Part shown: positions 34,858 to 47,318 of the stretch, one piece after another
Layout: the number at the start of each line of letters is the position of its first letter
Position numbering within the stretch: position 1 is the stretch's first letter
DNA from: Isoetes taiwanensis
Taxonomy: Eukaryota; Streptophyta; Lycopodiopsida; Isoetales; Isoetaceae
DNA: 64,000 nucleotides
Assembly (NCBI GenBank): GCA_021234155.1
Contig: JAJEKV010000051.1
Location: 1,552,754 to 1,616,753 of the forward strand
Reading direction: 5' to 3'
Program-made: the position numbers and the translations under genes
Notes under the pieces: model-generated
Told to the model about the DNA's origin: nothing
What the model saw: the letters and a program-made list of their open reading frames with translations, nothing else
Databases searched by the model: none

Positions 34858-35883
34858 TGCAACAAAGAATACATGTGTCACTGAGGCCTGTATTCCTAAA
34901 GTTACAGCACTAGTCTTCTTAAGTCAGTGTTTCCCTTTCTGTTAGTTTATTTCAGTCAGCCCTCCGTTGCTTATTATATCCGCACAACCTTTTTGCCTTC
35001 TGCTCTCCTTCCTTTGATTATATTCTGTGATTGTTCACTTTTCACAGTATCTAACCATGTGAGAGATCTTGAATTCTAGGCTTATCCTAAATAATAATCC
35101 CTGTGAGAAGCACAAGTATTTTGATAGTCTCTTAGACTGGATTTCTTTTTATAAGTTTTTATGCTCAGTTAGATCCTAGTTAAAAAGAACCCAGGCTAGA
35201 AAAATTCAAGGAGCAACTCTTATTAGGAGAATAGTTAACAAGCACTTGCTTCTGGACAAGTCTTGACTAAGACTGCCCGGCAGGCTCTATAGCTACAACA
35301 TATTAAATTGCCCATCCTCCTGCTACAGGTCTAGCTTTCAGCTCTCTTGCTATAGCTTGCTTGGCCTTGAAGAAAGTTTAGCAGCCTCCGGCTACAGTTT
35401 CAACATGTTGTATGAAGCATGTTTGTACTTCCAGAAGATGATAGCTTTATGATCATGATGGCCGAAGGCCATAATCTTAATATGACCCAAAAAAGGGATG
35501 AAGCCAAGGGCATTATTTTGAATGGCAAATTCTGTGTGCTTGGAGAAGAACTAAGTTGGACGAAGAAGTTATTGCTCTTCAATCTGAGCGCTTCAATATG
35601 GGGTTGGATGAAGAAGCTGCCGAAGGATCAATAGCAATCCAAGCGTCTGAAAACTTCACATAACACTGAAAAAATTCATCATCTACACCATCAAGTCAAC
35701 ATATTGATATGATTATGATAGTTGTGGTCATGGACGTTAGCCTTGGTAGACTAGCATGGGTGTGTAAGTTTGGCAAATTATTGGCAATACAAGACAAGGA
35801 GAAACCTTATAATACCTGGGTGGTTTTTTAATTCACATACTCAAAAAAGCATGTGGGCGACACATGTGCTGCATAGGTGCTGA

Positions 35884-35946
35884 CTGCCCTTCATTGCCCT
35901 TCAAACTGCCCTTCATTGCCCTTCCATAGCCCTTCATTGCCCTTCA
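35884..35946. repeat. Minisatellite based on GCCCTTCATT
   Basis: GCCCTTC occurs seven times within 63 bases with small variations between copies. Confidence 0.8.
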
Positions 35947-36752
35947 AAAAATCATGAGTGTTTTCTATTATATAAAGGATATAATGAGCATATTAGTGAT
36001 GCAAATGATGATGACATAAATTATTTGGTGAAGGTGCTTATATGTGCTGTGATGGTCAAAAAACTGGGTAGGTCAATAAAAAAGTTACCCACTCTATGGT
36101 TTTTATAATATCTTTTGAGGCAAGATATTATTACCATGTTTAGATGATATAATTAAAATAAATAATAGAGCTATAAATGGATTTAAAGATAAAAGAAAGC
36201 AAAAAAACTTTTTAAAGGGGGTCTGCTAAAATATGGAGAACAACTACAGTTGACTGGGGACTAGGGAACACAATAGCTTGGGAGACAAATTGCAACAGTG
36301 ATTTGTAGACGGTCGCTACAATAGACATCGGACATTATAGTTGCTGTAAAAGCCGACTTCCACAAATTCGATGTCAGACATGGAAATACCAACGACTATG
36401 TAACCTTACCTGGCTATTCTTGACGTTTAAGTCATCCAGAGGATTGCAAGTGGTATTAGGAATTCTTATCCTGAGAACCCAAATGAACTTCTCTCTATGA
36501 GTCTAAATTAGAAGCCCTTGATTATTCTTATCAATCTAATCTGATTAAAGAAAGTGAGCATTCTAGAGTTGCACATGAATATCTGTATGGCGAATTCTTT
36601 TTGTTGCAGGAAACAAATATACATATTTAATAAAGCAGTGCGAAATGAGCCTATCCTACGTTATCAAACCATTTCATTTTGCCTTAGTGGATCTCCTTCA
36701 AATCAGATCTAACCAAAATTGGCAATCCATCGCCTTGGCCAGGATGGATCTC

Positions 36753-36862
36753 TAATTAAACTTTTTTTCTATATCTATGGTGGACAAATTTGTATCTACC
36801 CAAAGTAATTAAACTTTTTTCTGTATCTATGGTGGACGAATTTGTATATATCCAAAGTAATC
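36753..36862. repeat. Two tandem copies of a ~55-bp unit
   Basis: The copies at about 36753-36805 and 36806-36862 share AATTAAACTTTTTTCT, ATCTATGGTGGAC and AATTTGTAT with few differences. They end directly before the LTR at 36891. Confidence 0.75.
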
Positions 36863-36890
36863 AAATCTTGAACTATGTAAACTATGACCC

Positions 36891-38409
36891 TGTGACGTCC
36901 CCTACTCATATACGGTGCCCGCACCGTATACAAACAGGAGTTCATCCCCCATACCAGCTCCATACTGATACAAGGCCCTCCACGTATCACTGCAACCTTG
37001 ATGAGTTCCAGTGGGAAGAATGAAGGGGTCATTTACCCTGTCTTCCTAAGGGCCTACCTAGCTGCGGAAGCGTAAACATACATGTCAGTATACAACATCA
37101 ACATCACATAACCATCTCATAGGATGGCTCATCACATATCTGCATAGACAAAGATCAGTACCTCACATGGGGAATCCTACCCAAGGCTCAGACTCAAGGG
37201 GATGACTGACGGCTTGGGTCTCCGAGGGTCATTCGCATGCGAATTCATGGCAAATGGATTTGGTGGCATAAGAACATGGCTTAGGGTTGTCCACTCCATC
37301 CGCCCTCCCATTGCACACTTTGCGAGTTGGTTGAAGAGTGTTGGGACTGGCCATCAGAGTCCAGAATGCATAGCCAAAGGGGCTATTCACGGGTTGCATC
37401 TCCCGATTCCGATGGGGCGGTAGGGATCACTCCCTCGAGATCTACATCTTTGACTCAAGGTGACTAGAGGGCCACCGCCCTTATTCGACTTGAACCCAAT
37501 GGAGAGTGACGCATCACTCCCGCAGTGTCGAGCCCATGCCTTACCCACACACTTTCGGTGGCAAGCCATTAGACCTAGTCCACAGTGATCCCCGGTAGAC
37601 TTTACACACCAGGGGGATCGTTCAAGAGTCAGAGCACGAACCTCCTTATGAGCCAGTCTAGCCCCTTCACCCACAACCAGGTGTGGTTCTTGTACACAGG
37701 CCGAATTTACAGTGTGCTAAAGAGGCTAGCTAGGAGCATCAACTACTAGGTCAGGGTCTCTACCCCCTTCCCAATACAATGAGTCCACCGAGATCATCCA
37801 TCCATCCACATTATCACAGAACTAAAGAATAATATCTAATCTACATCATAGAAGTTATGTTCTTTAGTTAGGGCTCGCTATCTGGGGTTCTATGTGGCTG
37901 CTATGGGCAATTCAATAGGCTAAACATGCTAACTCTATGCCCGGAAGGCGGATTAGGCTATTGAATTGACGAAATACCTGATCCTCAGCTTGCTCCTCTT
38001 GATCCGAATGCGTCCATGTCGTTGTCTTGCTTGGGGATGCGGTCGGAAAGGGAATCTGACGAGCTAGAGTGCTCAGGCAGATCTTGGGAGTCGGGATTGA
38101 CTCTTTTAGGCCTTGAACCAGAGCTCGGAATGACCGTGGACGAAAAAGGGAAAGTTAGGGTTTGGTTGCCTTACATAGGCTATCAGTTAGGGTTAGGGTT
38201 TCCATGACCCCTGGTATGCCCACTTAATGGTTAGAGGTCTAAAGTGCGCACGTTGATAAATGTGTGCACACTTGCAAGTTGCCCCCTAGGGCGCTACTTT
38301 CTTGGCTATCGTCGTCACCGTTACCGTCAATCGGGATGGCGTGTACGCTGCGGCGTAAACAAAGATCTGATATACATCTTAGGACCGTATACTGTGCTGG
38401 AACGTCACA
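36891..38409 (-). repeat. 3' LTR of element C (1519 bp)
   Basis: It starts TGTGACGTCCCC and ends GGAACGTCACA like the B LTR and matches it along most of its length. The array of TGTGCAC motifs of the B LTR is reduced here. Flanking bases GACCC (36886-36890) would be the target duplication; its partner lies beyond the window. Confidence 0.9.
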
Positions 38410-38445
38410 TTCTCCCCACCTTAAAATGATGCTGTCCGCAGCATC
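38410..38445 (-). other. Polypurine tract and stem-loop of element C
   Basis: On the minus strand AAGGTGGGGAGAA directly precedes the 3' LTR, the expected plus-strand primer. Just before it, GATGCTG-CGGA-CAGCATC forms a perfect 7-bp stem with a 4-base loop. Element D has the same arrangement at 58120-58157. Confidence 0.85.
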
Positions 38446-41082
38446 AAGGTTCTCCCCACCTTGGGATCTTCCTGTCCTGCACCCAACTTGATGCATACAA
38501 TTATTATTATAGTTACACAGTTATTAGAGTTACTCTAAGGTAATGTTTAAGACATTACTGTACTATTTCATTATCCACTTAACTTATCACTTCATAACTT
38601 AATCAGCGCAAGGTAATTACTAACCTTACTTAATACAACATTTAAGTTTATCAAAGTTTATCAATTTCATACAAAATTTACACTTCCAAGGTACTCTTCA
38701 TGCCTTGCAACACGTTATAACAAAATTCGTGTTGCAAGTCTTTGCACCTTGAAATCCTGCATTAATTTTACAATATCTATAATTACATATTTACTAGCTT
38801 ACACAAGATTTAAGCGATTTGTTTCAATGGTAGAAATCACAACAAGTGCTCGTGGTGCGGCTCCCCGCCGGTTCTTCGTTCTCATTGGCCTCCTGGATTC
38901 ACACCACGCTAGAATATTAATGTAAAGTTGGTTATAAGGGAACCACCCCATCTATCTACATGAATGCATGACTAATCTCCCGGCGTAGGAAGAGGATGCT
39001 TCTTCCATCGTGGCCGTGGAGACAGCGCCCTATAATGCCTATATGACGCTCATGCCTACACCTTTGGTTGCCTGAGGCATGGAGGATAGGGTCCTTCCCG
39101 TATTTGGGCGTGAAGGATAGGGTCCTCCCCGTAGGCATTGACTAGAGGTGCTTTCCTATCAATGCATTCCTGAATGACCTCTTATCTCTCGAGGTCGTCT
39201 ACTTCCGTGGGACTTAAGTAGACTTTTTAATCTACCTTCCACTCATCCAAGTGGAACCGCGGTCATGCCTGCATTGACATTACACCACGTCCTAGAGATC
39301 ACCGTAGTAGTCCCATCATCGGTAATTACGCATGCAACCCATACCTGGCATAGGTTGCATGCGTAGATTAATCTTAACTACACATGAAATTAATCTAAAC
39401 ACAAATCGATATGCCTGAGCCGATTTTTGATGGCTCCTTTAATGCATGTGATTAACATAATTACCCTAAGGTAATCTATATTTAACTTGTCAATAAGGCA
39501 CATTAAAGCTTATTATATATGCGCACACCTTACCTAAGGCTAGGACGCATCCACCCATTGAGCCGGCGTGGAGTAATTTGGAGATGACTTGGTCGTTGCA
39601 TTGCTCCCATATTTTTGCTCCACTTCATTGGTGTAGTTAGCTATCACGTCAGTCTCGCACGTTGAAGGCCTCCCGTTCATTCGCTTCGGCCATTGCCGGA
39701 GTGAACTCTATTCTACGGGTCGGTCATTTCGATGCAAGTACGTTCAATCATAAGATTGAGCCCTCCCACTTTCTTCGAAAAGAAAATGGTCCTGCACCCC
39801 TTCAATGACGTTGTACACAACGTCATATCTATTCTCTCCCCTTAAGAGGTTATACGCTTCTTACTTAGCGCATTAATTTACTAGCCTTAGCTAGCATATA
39901 TAACCATCTAAGATGGATGCACATATTATGTTGTCATTTATTTCAATATAGTTATGGGTTACCTACTTAGTTAGAACGATTCTAAACCACAAGGTTTTAT
40001 CACCATGACAATTCCTTTTGTCTCAAAAGACTATTTGATTACTATAATTCTTATTTTAGATGTACCTTGCATGTACTATTCTTTTATATTCTAGAGATTC
40101 CCCCTTTCTTAGTTATTTAAACTCTTGGAATATTCCTATCAATCGAATTGATGCCATCGTAACAAGTTGGCCGGACTTGCTAGATTACTTCTTTTCTTTC
40201 GGTTGGATTATTCTTTTGGAGGTACTAAATTTATACATGGTCAACAATTATCCTAGTAATGATTCCTTCTTAGCGAGGTGATCAATCTCACCAAGTGATT
40301 TCAATATGTTGGATGTCTGTTAACAATCGTGTATAATTTTAGTTACTCCTATGCGTTTCCTTCCCAATACTTGACGCTTAACTCAATATTGGGGCAATCC
40401 TTTCGGCGAGAATATCTAAAAATGCATTCTAATCCCAATATGGATGTTACCATCCCTACATTTAACCTACTAGGCCCCATGGCCTTAGATCCTCGAGCTT
40501 GCTAGAAGCTCATCCACTCGTTGCTTGCTTGAAGCAGCAAGGTAACGTTCTTCCGAGTCGCTCGATACTTCAGTCCCCTTGACGATGGCTCCTCTTTGAT
40601 GTAGAGGCTGGAGGCTTTGATGGCGTAGTTGATCACTTGAAAATCTTCCATGCCGCTTTTCAAAAGCCTAAAGGTGGCGCCGTTGAAAGAGATCTTTCAT
40701 CTTGAACTCTTTGTCTTGGCAGCTAAAGGACGACTCTGTATCCGATATTGTTTCTTCGACTCCATCGACGTCTCCTACGTCAAGTCCTCTTGTCGTTATC
40801 GTGTTGCCTGAAGAGTGTTGATGATGTTGATTGCTTCACCCCTGCAAATTGCCTGACATCTCTTCCTTTGATCTGTTACGCTATGGGAGGGAAGGAATAA
40901 CAAGGGAACTATATATGCAAAGCATATAACTTACATAATTACAATTACTACTAGAGCTATTAGGTCCCCCTTGTGCCTCCCTTCGAGTTGCACACCTACT
41001 CCTTGGTAATGTCATTGGTGTTCCTCCCGGTGCAATGGTGTTGACGATCTGTGTCCTCCTATTTCCCCGACTTCCTGAGGCG
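38446..41082 (-). other. Non-coding internal domain of element C
   Basis: About 2.6 kb without any frame resembling RT, RNase H or integrase on either strand, although element B has pol at this place. A LARD-like non-autonomous element would look like this. Composition is AT-rich in 38500-40300. Confidence 0.5.
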
Positions 41083-41087
41083 GGATT
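41083..41087. repeat. Target-site duplication of element D, left copy (GGATT)
   Basis: GGATT directly precedes TGTGACG at 41088. The same five bases follow CGTCACA at 59825-59829. Five bases is the usual Ty3/gypsy duplication. Confidence 0.85.
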
Positions 41088-41655
41088 TGTGACGTTCCAC
41101 GTATTTATATGGTATACGTAACGTATTTATATGGTAATTATACGGTATACCTATAAATGTACTGACACGTCACCCGATAAAGGTACGCCATCATGGGGTA
41201 TTGTAACATAGGGGGTTGACCTAGAAGGGATTAAATTAGCTATGCTAATTTAATCATTAAGGATAATAACCTATAATCTAGGGATTAATATTAAATGGGT
41301 TAATTAGACCAATAAATGCTTTGGGAAGGCGCCACCTGGCCTAATTCGATTGGCCAGCATGGGGATTTCCAAATTGGGCTGTCAACCTGATCCCTATTGC
41401 TAATTGACTCCCAAAATTCGTCCAAGAAGGAGCAGGAGCTGAGCGCCTACCCTGTCACGCTGAGCGCCACCAGACCAAGTACTTTTTACCTGTATAGCTG
41501 AAGTTGAACACCAAGATCAAGAAGATGGAGATCCCCAACGACAATGGGTCGAGCCGAAACACAGGTGGGTGGCTAGTGTAGTTGTGAATTCTAGGATAAG
41601 CGCCCCTGTTGGGCACCTGTTTGGGTTGTTGGTCTATTCTCTCTTTGTGTTTACT
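41088..41655 (+). repeat. 5' LTR of element D, first part
   Basis: It matches 58158-58724 almost base for base, starting TGTGACGTTCCACG. The match stops at TACTCGTAGGAACT. About 125 bases present in the 3' LTR (58725-58849) are absent here, and fragment E begins. Confidence 0.9.
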
Positions 41656-43040
41656 CGTAGGAACTCGATAGCGAACAAGTACCACGAGGGAAAGGTGAAA
41701 AGGACTTTGAAAAGAGAGTTAAAAAGTGCTTGAAATTGCTGGGAGGGAAGCGAATGGAGGTTGCTGGTGCGCTCCGGTTGGGTGCGGAACGGCCTCGGCT
41801 GGTCTGCCCGGTCAACTCGGGGTGCCGGCCAACGTTGGCTCCGTCTGCAGGATAAAGAGGGACCATGTGACCCGACGATGCCGTAGGTAGCTAGCTCTCT
41901 CAGCAGTACCGTATTCTCCATTCTTATTAGAAATAGGTTCGAGAGATAAATGTACTTATCTTTCAAAGGCCTTTTTATTCATGCTTGTCCAAACACGATC
42001 AGAACATGTCTTTTGTGGACCAGATGAAGGCATGAAATCACGGCTAAAGAAGATCTGCAAGAAGAAATAAGTTCAGAAATGCATGCCATAAGTTATTCGA
42101 GGACATTAAGATCTAATGGCAATGGCTGTTGAAAGGAGTATAAGGCAAATTGAGCTTACAAAATGCCAACACATCATATTGAAAATAATATTAGACATGA
42201 CTCATACATGCGATCCTTTTAACGTAGGATACGAATGCAGCTATCTCACTTTCATATAATTGGATAAGTAGTCCTCAACATAAATGACACTAGAAATTGC
42301 CAAGGCTGGATATTGTCTGAGGCCTAAAATTGTAACAAAAGTATAATTTGCCATGTTTGATGTCATTCTTTTCTGCATTACATAATTGCTTGTTTGCCAT
42401 GCATTTCAATCGTTTCTAGGCATACAACACAGTCATGCGTAGGCGTAGGTATACATACAACACAGCCCAAGATAATAACATAGGCTGGATAAGCACATAT
42501 TTCATAAACTGTCATGGGCATAGATATTGAAAGCTCATGACACCACATAAGCATAAACATTTTTGAGATGGTCTGGTTAGACATACCTCTTAGTTAGCTT
42601 TGCAATGCTTTCTGAGCACCTTCAAAGTCGCGAGTCCTTATGAAGACAACTTCTCACCAGACCTCATTAAATATGCAGCTCGCAAAAGCTTTTTAGTCGA
42701 ACCAAGAGCCAAGAAGTCTTCCGAAATATCTCATTTGAAACACGACTCATCTTCAAGTTCTGTCTGCAATGGTCAACAAATTTGTCATAAACGAGTTCCC
42801 AGATAAGTGGGAATCAAAAACTAATTTAATCTTCTAATCCCTACATTTTTAATCATAGAACTTTGTACTTGACTTGAGGCATGTTTTTGAAAATGTACCT
42901 TGCATGTAGGATCTGCCAATAGTCCTTACAGCCGCAGCATTCAAAATGAGCTCCAATGATGTTTTACGACCCAAGCCAGGTTTAAAATCAGCTTAACTAA
43001 GAATGCAGAAAATGTGCTTAAATTTCATGATCGTGATGTT
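41656..43040. other. Unassigned part of fragment E
   Basis: By position this would match the ORF3-ORF4 spacer and ORF4 of element D, but no ORF4 homologue was visible. Splice-like words (GTATGTC, CTTGCATG) occur on the minus strand. The first 200 bases are GC-richer with GGTCAACTCGGGG-type wording. Confidence 0.4.
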
Positions 43041-43041
43041 T

Positions 43042-44340
43042 TTATTTATCTCGTTTTAGCAGAAAAGAATGAAAAATATTTCTTGAAAAATATTTCTTGA
43101 GCATGGAATGCAAGAATATTGCAGAAACCCTCGCAAGTCGTCGTACGAGTACATACGTAAACGTACGATAGGGAAGCTTCTTGTGGCCGGCCAGTGTAGA
43201 GAGTGCACGGAGGGCCCACCATGAAGCTTCAGCGTCTGGCCCTAGATCTCGGGCTATGAAGAGGACTTGCCCATGTCGGAAGGCCGACAAAAAGAAACGG
43301 GTAAGGTGGTTACCCAGCACTTTCCCTTGCGAAGTCTCAGATGCTGCCACTTCCTTATCCAAGTCCATGGGGACTTCTTCCTCCTTGAGCTCCTGTTGCT
43401 CCTCCTTTCTTGTCTTGTGAGGGTTATGGTATAAATCTTCACCCTCATCATCTGAGTGGAGGAACCTCAACCATATTAATGTTTGGGGCGTGAGGTCCCA
43501 TAGCCCGTGAAGGGCATCACAGTGCGGGGTTGCGAAGGCGGTTCCTCGCATCAATCAGTCGCTAAGCGTAATAGAGTCTCCGCCCCTCTAGGGTCTCTGA
43601 CGGAAACTGGCGGTGGTGCACCTCGGAGGAAGCTTCGGTAGAAGTGAAGTCGATGAAATCATCCATACAATACTCCGCAAGCTCGTAAAGTACATGGTCT
43701 TTGCGCTTGCGTCGAAATCCGGCCACCACGTGATACGTCCAGATAATATCATCCAAGAGAAGGTATTCCTGCCCTTGGTGATAAATAACTGGAAGGCCGT
43801 CTAACCCTGACAAGCCTATAGATTGGTCACGGCGCGGTGGTAGCTCCTCCGCTAGCTCCTTCCAACGCAAAGTCACCCATTCCTATATGCTCGTCATCCC
43901 CCTCCTCGAGGATTAGGATTTGCCCTTCTCTCGGGCAAGGTCCCATCCTCCACGTATTGGTCCATGAGGATGGCTAATGCGAAAGTAGCTTCCGGATCTT
44001 CTTGCCCCTCGATCTTTGGACCAGCGGTAGGTGTTTACCCCATCGGAGTTTCCCCTTCAAGACGTCATAAGCATGTGTGTCCCCGCCTAGCATCTGCCGA
44101 ACTATCTCCCGCTCCAAATACAAGTGGGGAGGATCCCCCAGAGGAATACACAGAGGAAGCATTTCCTCCATGTAAAAGTCAAGGAATCCGGCGAGTCCGG
44201 ATGCCGTATATTGGCAAGGAGATCTATCGTTGGCATAGCAAAGGTCGCAGAAGAGTCGAAGGGAACACAATGGATCCCATTTCTCTCCATCAAGGTACCC
44301 GAGCAAGAAAGAAGGGCGGCAGCCATGGCGCTAGAAGGGG
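43042..44340 (-). pseudogene. ORF3 homologue in fragment E, unknown retrotransposon protein
   Basis: Three frames on the minus strand (44306-43974, 43876-43562, 43554-43042) align in order with ORF3 of element D. Shared blocks include FYMEEMLP with FYDEEILP, a PYLxREIV-like helix, AYDVLKGK with SYDILKGI, RWKELAEE with RWKELAKE, EYLLLDDI with DYLLLSDI, YELAEYC in both, and HLTRFFLSAF with HITRFFLSAF. Spacing is also kept. The family is unknown to me; it is acidic in the middle and has no membrane segment. Conservation across clearly diverged copies argues that it was a real protein. The first frame is preceded by a pyrimidine-rich leader and ATG near 44326. Confidence 0.6.
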
Positions 44341-44529
44341 AGGAGAGAGGAAAAGAAGCGTTTAAAATAACCTTACGGTCCCCTTTTTAAACCCTTTTAT
44401 TAAAAGCCGACGTCGACATTTTATTTTTTAAATTTAACATAAAAAACATTAAACTTTTAATTCAAAATAAAAGCCTCTTTATTAATTATCACAAAAAATA
44501 TGTACAAATCGCGGATCCCATAAGTAGGC

Positions 44530-45204
44530 TAAGGTTGCTCCCAGTATCCCTACGGGCGAGGGCTAAATCCTTAGGCATTATGGTGACCCTCTTTAGCGTG
44601 GATAGCGCAAAGGTTGGCGTCACCAAAAGTGCCACCAAGTAGGCTTCGCCAGACCTCTTGGGCGCCAAAATTGCAAAGGTCCGCGAAGCGGAGATCGGTC
44701 TTAAATTGCTTTGGCGATCTCGTTACCGACCCTCGAAAAAGGTAGCTTCGATCGGGAAGGTCCGTGGACTTCACGAAATTTCGCGGATCTCCCGCCAATG
44801 CCACCGTCTGCGGGTCGGAACCGATGAGGCTTCCGTGCCCCCGCTTTTCTGGTGACCCCGTCGATCTTGGAAACTGCGTCTTAGCCCGGCCAGCCCGTAG
44901 GGAGTTGTCCACTTTCTTTGCTAGCTCCTCGGTCCGACTGGTCTTCTTCCCAAAAGCCGGCAGGTCCTTAACTTATCCTTGTATTGATTTGCCGCCTTAT
45001 GGGCGACTCCCTTCCTCCGGGCTTAGCGATTACGATGCATCGGTTTTGGGTTCGAGGCCACTCCCGGATGCTCCTCCATCTTGCTGGTCCCTCCGGTCTT
45101 GCCGGTCCCGCTCCCTCTGTTCAAGCTTTTCCCGTTCTTCGGGCCCTCCTCGATCTTCACGAATCGAGCAAAAAGTTGAAACAGCGACGCGGCGATTAAG
45201 TTGA
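44530..45204 (-). pseudogene. Histone H3-like module in fragment E, frameshifted
   Basis: Read on the minus strand, a Glu/Arg/Gln-rich coiled-coil stretch (EEREKLEQRERDRQDRRDQQ) is followed by a short linker with QYKDKLR, which element D also has (QYKDQLR). The H3 fold then begins: QTVAL, an R-N-F-V-KSTDL segment matching the alpha-N helix, FKTDLRF of helix 1/loop 1, [10 protein letters not shown] of helix 2/loop 2 and, after a one-base shift, RVTIMPKDLALARR of helix 3. The canonical H3 N-tail is absent. Helix 2 is more decayed than in D. Homology to H3 is clear from the order and spacing of these blocks. Confidence 0.75.
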
Positions 45205-45909
45205 CATGGTACGGTGGGGTCGCGAACCCATGTCTATCGAATGGTTATCGGATAGTCTATCTTGATATCGGGGATTTCTCCCCATACAAAACTGTTGGAA
45301 TCCTCATCCCAAATGGGGGAACCTCAATGGCTCTTCGCCATCAATGGCGCCAAAGCCATCCCCGGGGTACACGTATTCCCTCCCACGGCTGCCAGATATC
45401 GCCCTCTCAATCTCCCTATGATCATCTTCCCGCCAAACCCCCTAATACGATTAGGCCTACGTCCTCGATATCTTCTTCCTCTGTATGGCCTTCCCGCCGG
45501 AGGATAAAATTTAATGAGCATCATGACCATGTCGGGGTTGCTCAACAATGGTATAGGAGAGAGTTGGTTCAGCGGATCAAGAATGGTTCTCGAGAAGTGA
45601 TAGATAGGATATGGAATCCTATCGTTGTTCTCAAACCTCGTTTACCGACTCATCTAACAATACATCAATGAGGGCTGGGTCGGTAGCCATGTGCTTAGCA
45701 ATCATGGCGTAGATCTCCACGATGCTCAAGGTAGTTGGATCCGGAGCGCTCTTGGTGATGGCCATAGCGGATAGTGAGGCGCTGGCGGCAAAGAGGATGG
45801 CAAAGGGGGCGCTAAGATGCACAAGGCACAAGGGCGCAAGAGCAAGGTCCGGTCTGGTGGCGATGGCGGAGGGCGGCTCAGGCGGTTGGAGGCGTGGAAG
45901 CAAAAGCAA
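45205..45909 (-). pseudogene. N-terminal part of the H3-bearing ORF in fragment E
   Basis: Two minus-strand frames (45909-45631 and 45548-45324) lie where the N-terminal half of the D fusion ORF would be. The first has a plausible start at an internal Met followed by a helical acidic segment. The second is very rich in Arg, Gly and Tyr (GRPYRGRRYRGRRPNR), comparable in style only to the basic middle of the D protein. Alignment to D is weak, so the assignment rests on position. Confidence 0.35.
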
Positions 45910-46504
45910 ATGACAAGAAATGGTTTGCTAAACGGCCACTTAACTTTTAAAATTTCAAAAATTTTTTTTTTTTTATTAACTTCAAAATTTTATTATTAAA
46001 AAAAATATACGGCGGAAATACGCGCCACATACGGGTCGGTACCGATGGCATTATATGAATACGCCTCGGCTACGCCGTCGAAATGCAAGCGGCGCCCGAA
46101 GTTGACTGGCGGGCCAGCGTTGACTCAAGTCCGACGGGTCGGCGCGAAAGATTTCGGGCGCCGATCTTGATCGCAGAGTGACAAAAGGCAAGCGGCGCCC
46201 GAGTTCGTTTTTGGGCCTGCCCTTGACCATTTTTCGCCTAAGTTGACTGTTCTAGGGTAATTCGAGTATGCCCGGTCCACTGGAACCATCATCTTCGTCA
46301 TTTGAGCTACCCACTGGCACCTGCTAGGCCTCCAATCTTGGCCCCTCCACTTCAAAGCTACAATTTCTTAACTTAACCTAACACCAAGCCAAACAACAAA
46401 GAAAACTAACGACACATTGACTTAGCCTCCTCCTAACTTCTGGAGTGCTCTGAGTTAGTGTTTGGCGGTCTTATGATTTCGAACAACCCGAAATCCGCGA
46501 ATCT
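45910..46504 (-). other. Leader of fragment E
   Basis: It contains a T run (about 45961-45974), two copies of AAGCGGCGCCCGA (around 46086 and 46190) and no reading frame of note. It lies between the primer site and the first ORF, as 48300-48900 does in element D. Confidence 0.5.
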
Positions 46505-47318
46505 GATACTGCTATTGGCGGCTCCCGAATATATCGACCCTCGGACGTATACATCACGAGGACTTTCCCCTCCCATGGCAATCATCTCACCATGGCGGGG
46601 CCCTCCCGTCTATTTAGGGCCATCTATGAAATGAGGCCCGAAGAAGGACACTGAAGGGGTCATTCGCCCACGCCTTCAATGGGACTCCTACGTCGGAAGC
46701 ATGAATACAAGGGTTAGCACCGCGGCATGAATATACATAAATAACCACCACGAAGGGTGGCATCCATCTAATATACCAACGGCATAGAATATGCATCTAA
46801 TCCTAAGAAAACACCCGGAACCGGGTTCTACCCGGCTCGGACTCGTGAGGATCGACCGCCGGTGGGCCTCAAGAAATCAGCGAGGCCAGGAGTCTTGGCA
46901 TGGCGTTGGGCGGCATAGAACATTGGCTAGGGTTGTCCACTCCATCCGCCCCTCCCCATGCACACTTTGCGGATGGGTCAATTCATGCTATGGCTTCGCT
47001 ATAGCCTTCCTGAAGACGCAAACTTCGGGGGCATCACCCTCGAGCCTACTCGGGTTCATGGCCTGGTCCGATGAGGCAGTCGGGGGGCGTCCCCTTCCGA
47101 ATCCGCGATGGTTCTATGGGTGAGCTAGAGAATACGTGCCACATCAGCGACCCCCGCATCCGTACCCGACTTACTCACCCTAAATCTACTCAAAGTGCAG
47201 GGTGCTCCATACGGATCACACCTCTACACCCAGGGAGTGTCAGACCCATACCCGGCCCCTCGTGACCCGGCTATCGCCTAGCCCATCAGAGGGAGTCTCG
47301 TGAGCCTTGTATGCTCGT
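46505..47318 (-). repeat. Partial LTR of fragment E, head-to-head with the D LTR
   Basis: The reverse complement matches 58980-59824 of the D 3' LTR by eye at a high level. Its inner end (46505-46515) corresponds to the LTR terminus, followed by CAGTATCAGA-type wording of a decayed PBS. Its outer end stops at GACC (47316-47319), exactly where the plus-strand LTR part begins. Confidence 0.85.

Larger units (their letters stand above)
34867..36890. other. No gene recognised; contains two local repeats
   Basis: This AT-rich stretch has no supportable gene. It holds a short minisatellite at 35884-35946 built on GCCCTTCATT and a 55-bp tandem duplication at about 36753-36862 (each copy with ATCTATGGTGGACRAATTTG). 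A 71-codon frame at 35419-35634 has no domain. Confidence 0.5.
36891..41082 (-). mobile_element. Element C, 3' part: non-autonomous relative of element B
   Basis: Read on the minus strand this part ends in a 3' LTR (38409-36891) preceded by a polypurine tract and stem-loop. Its internal part (41082-38410) has no pol reading frame. The far end (about 41015-41060) matches element B at 21035-21092. Element D then interrupts it, and C resumes at 59830 after the duplicated GGATT. The B sequence at 21092-21120 lacks D and links both flanks, which supports the join. Confidence 0.8.
41656..47318 (-). mobile_element. Fragment E: inverted piece of a related H3-bearing element
   Basis: Read on the minus strand it starts with a partial LTR (47318-46505), then a degenerate primer site (around 46500), then a leader, an H3-bearing region (about 45910-44530) and the ORF3 homologue (44340-43042). 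It ends in unassigned sequence to 41656. Its proteins differ clearly from those of D, so it is not a recent inverted copy of D. It sits precisely inside the D 5' LTR. Confidence 0.75.
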
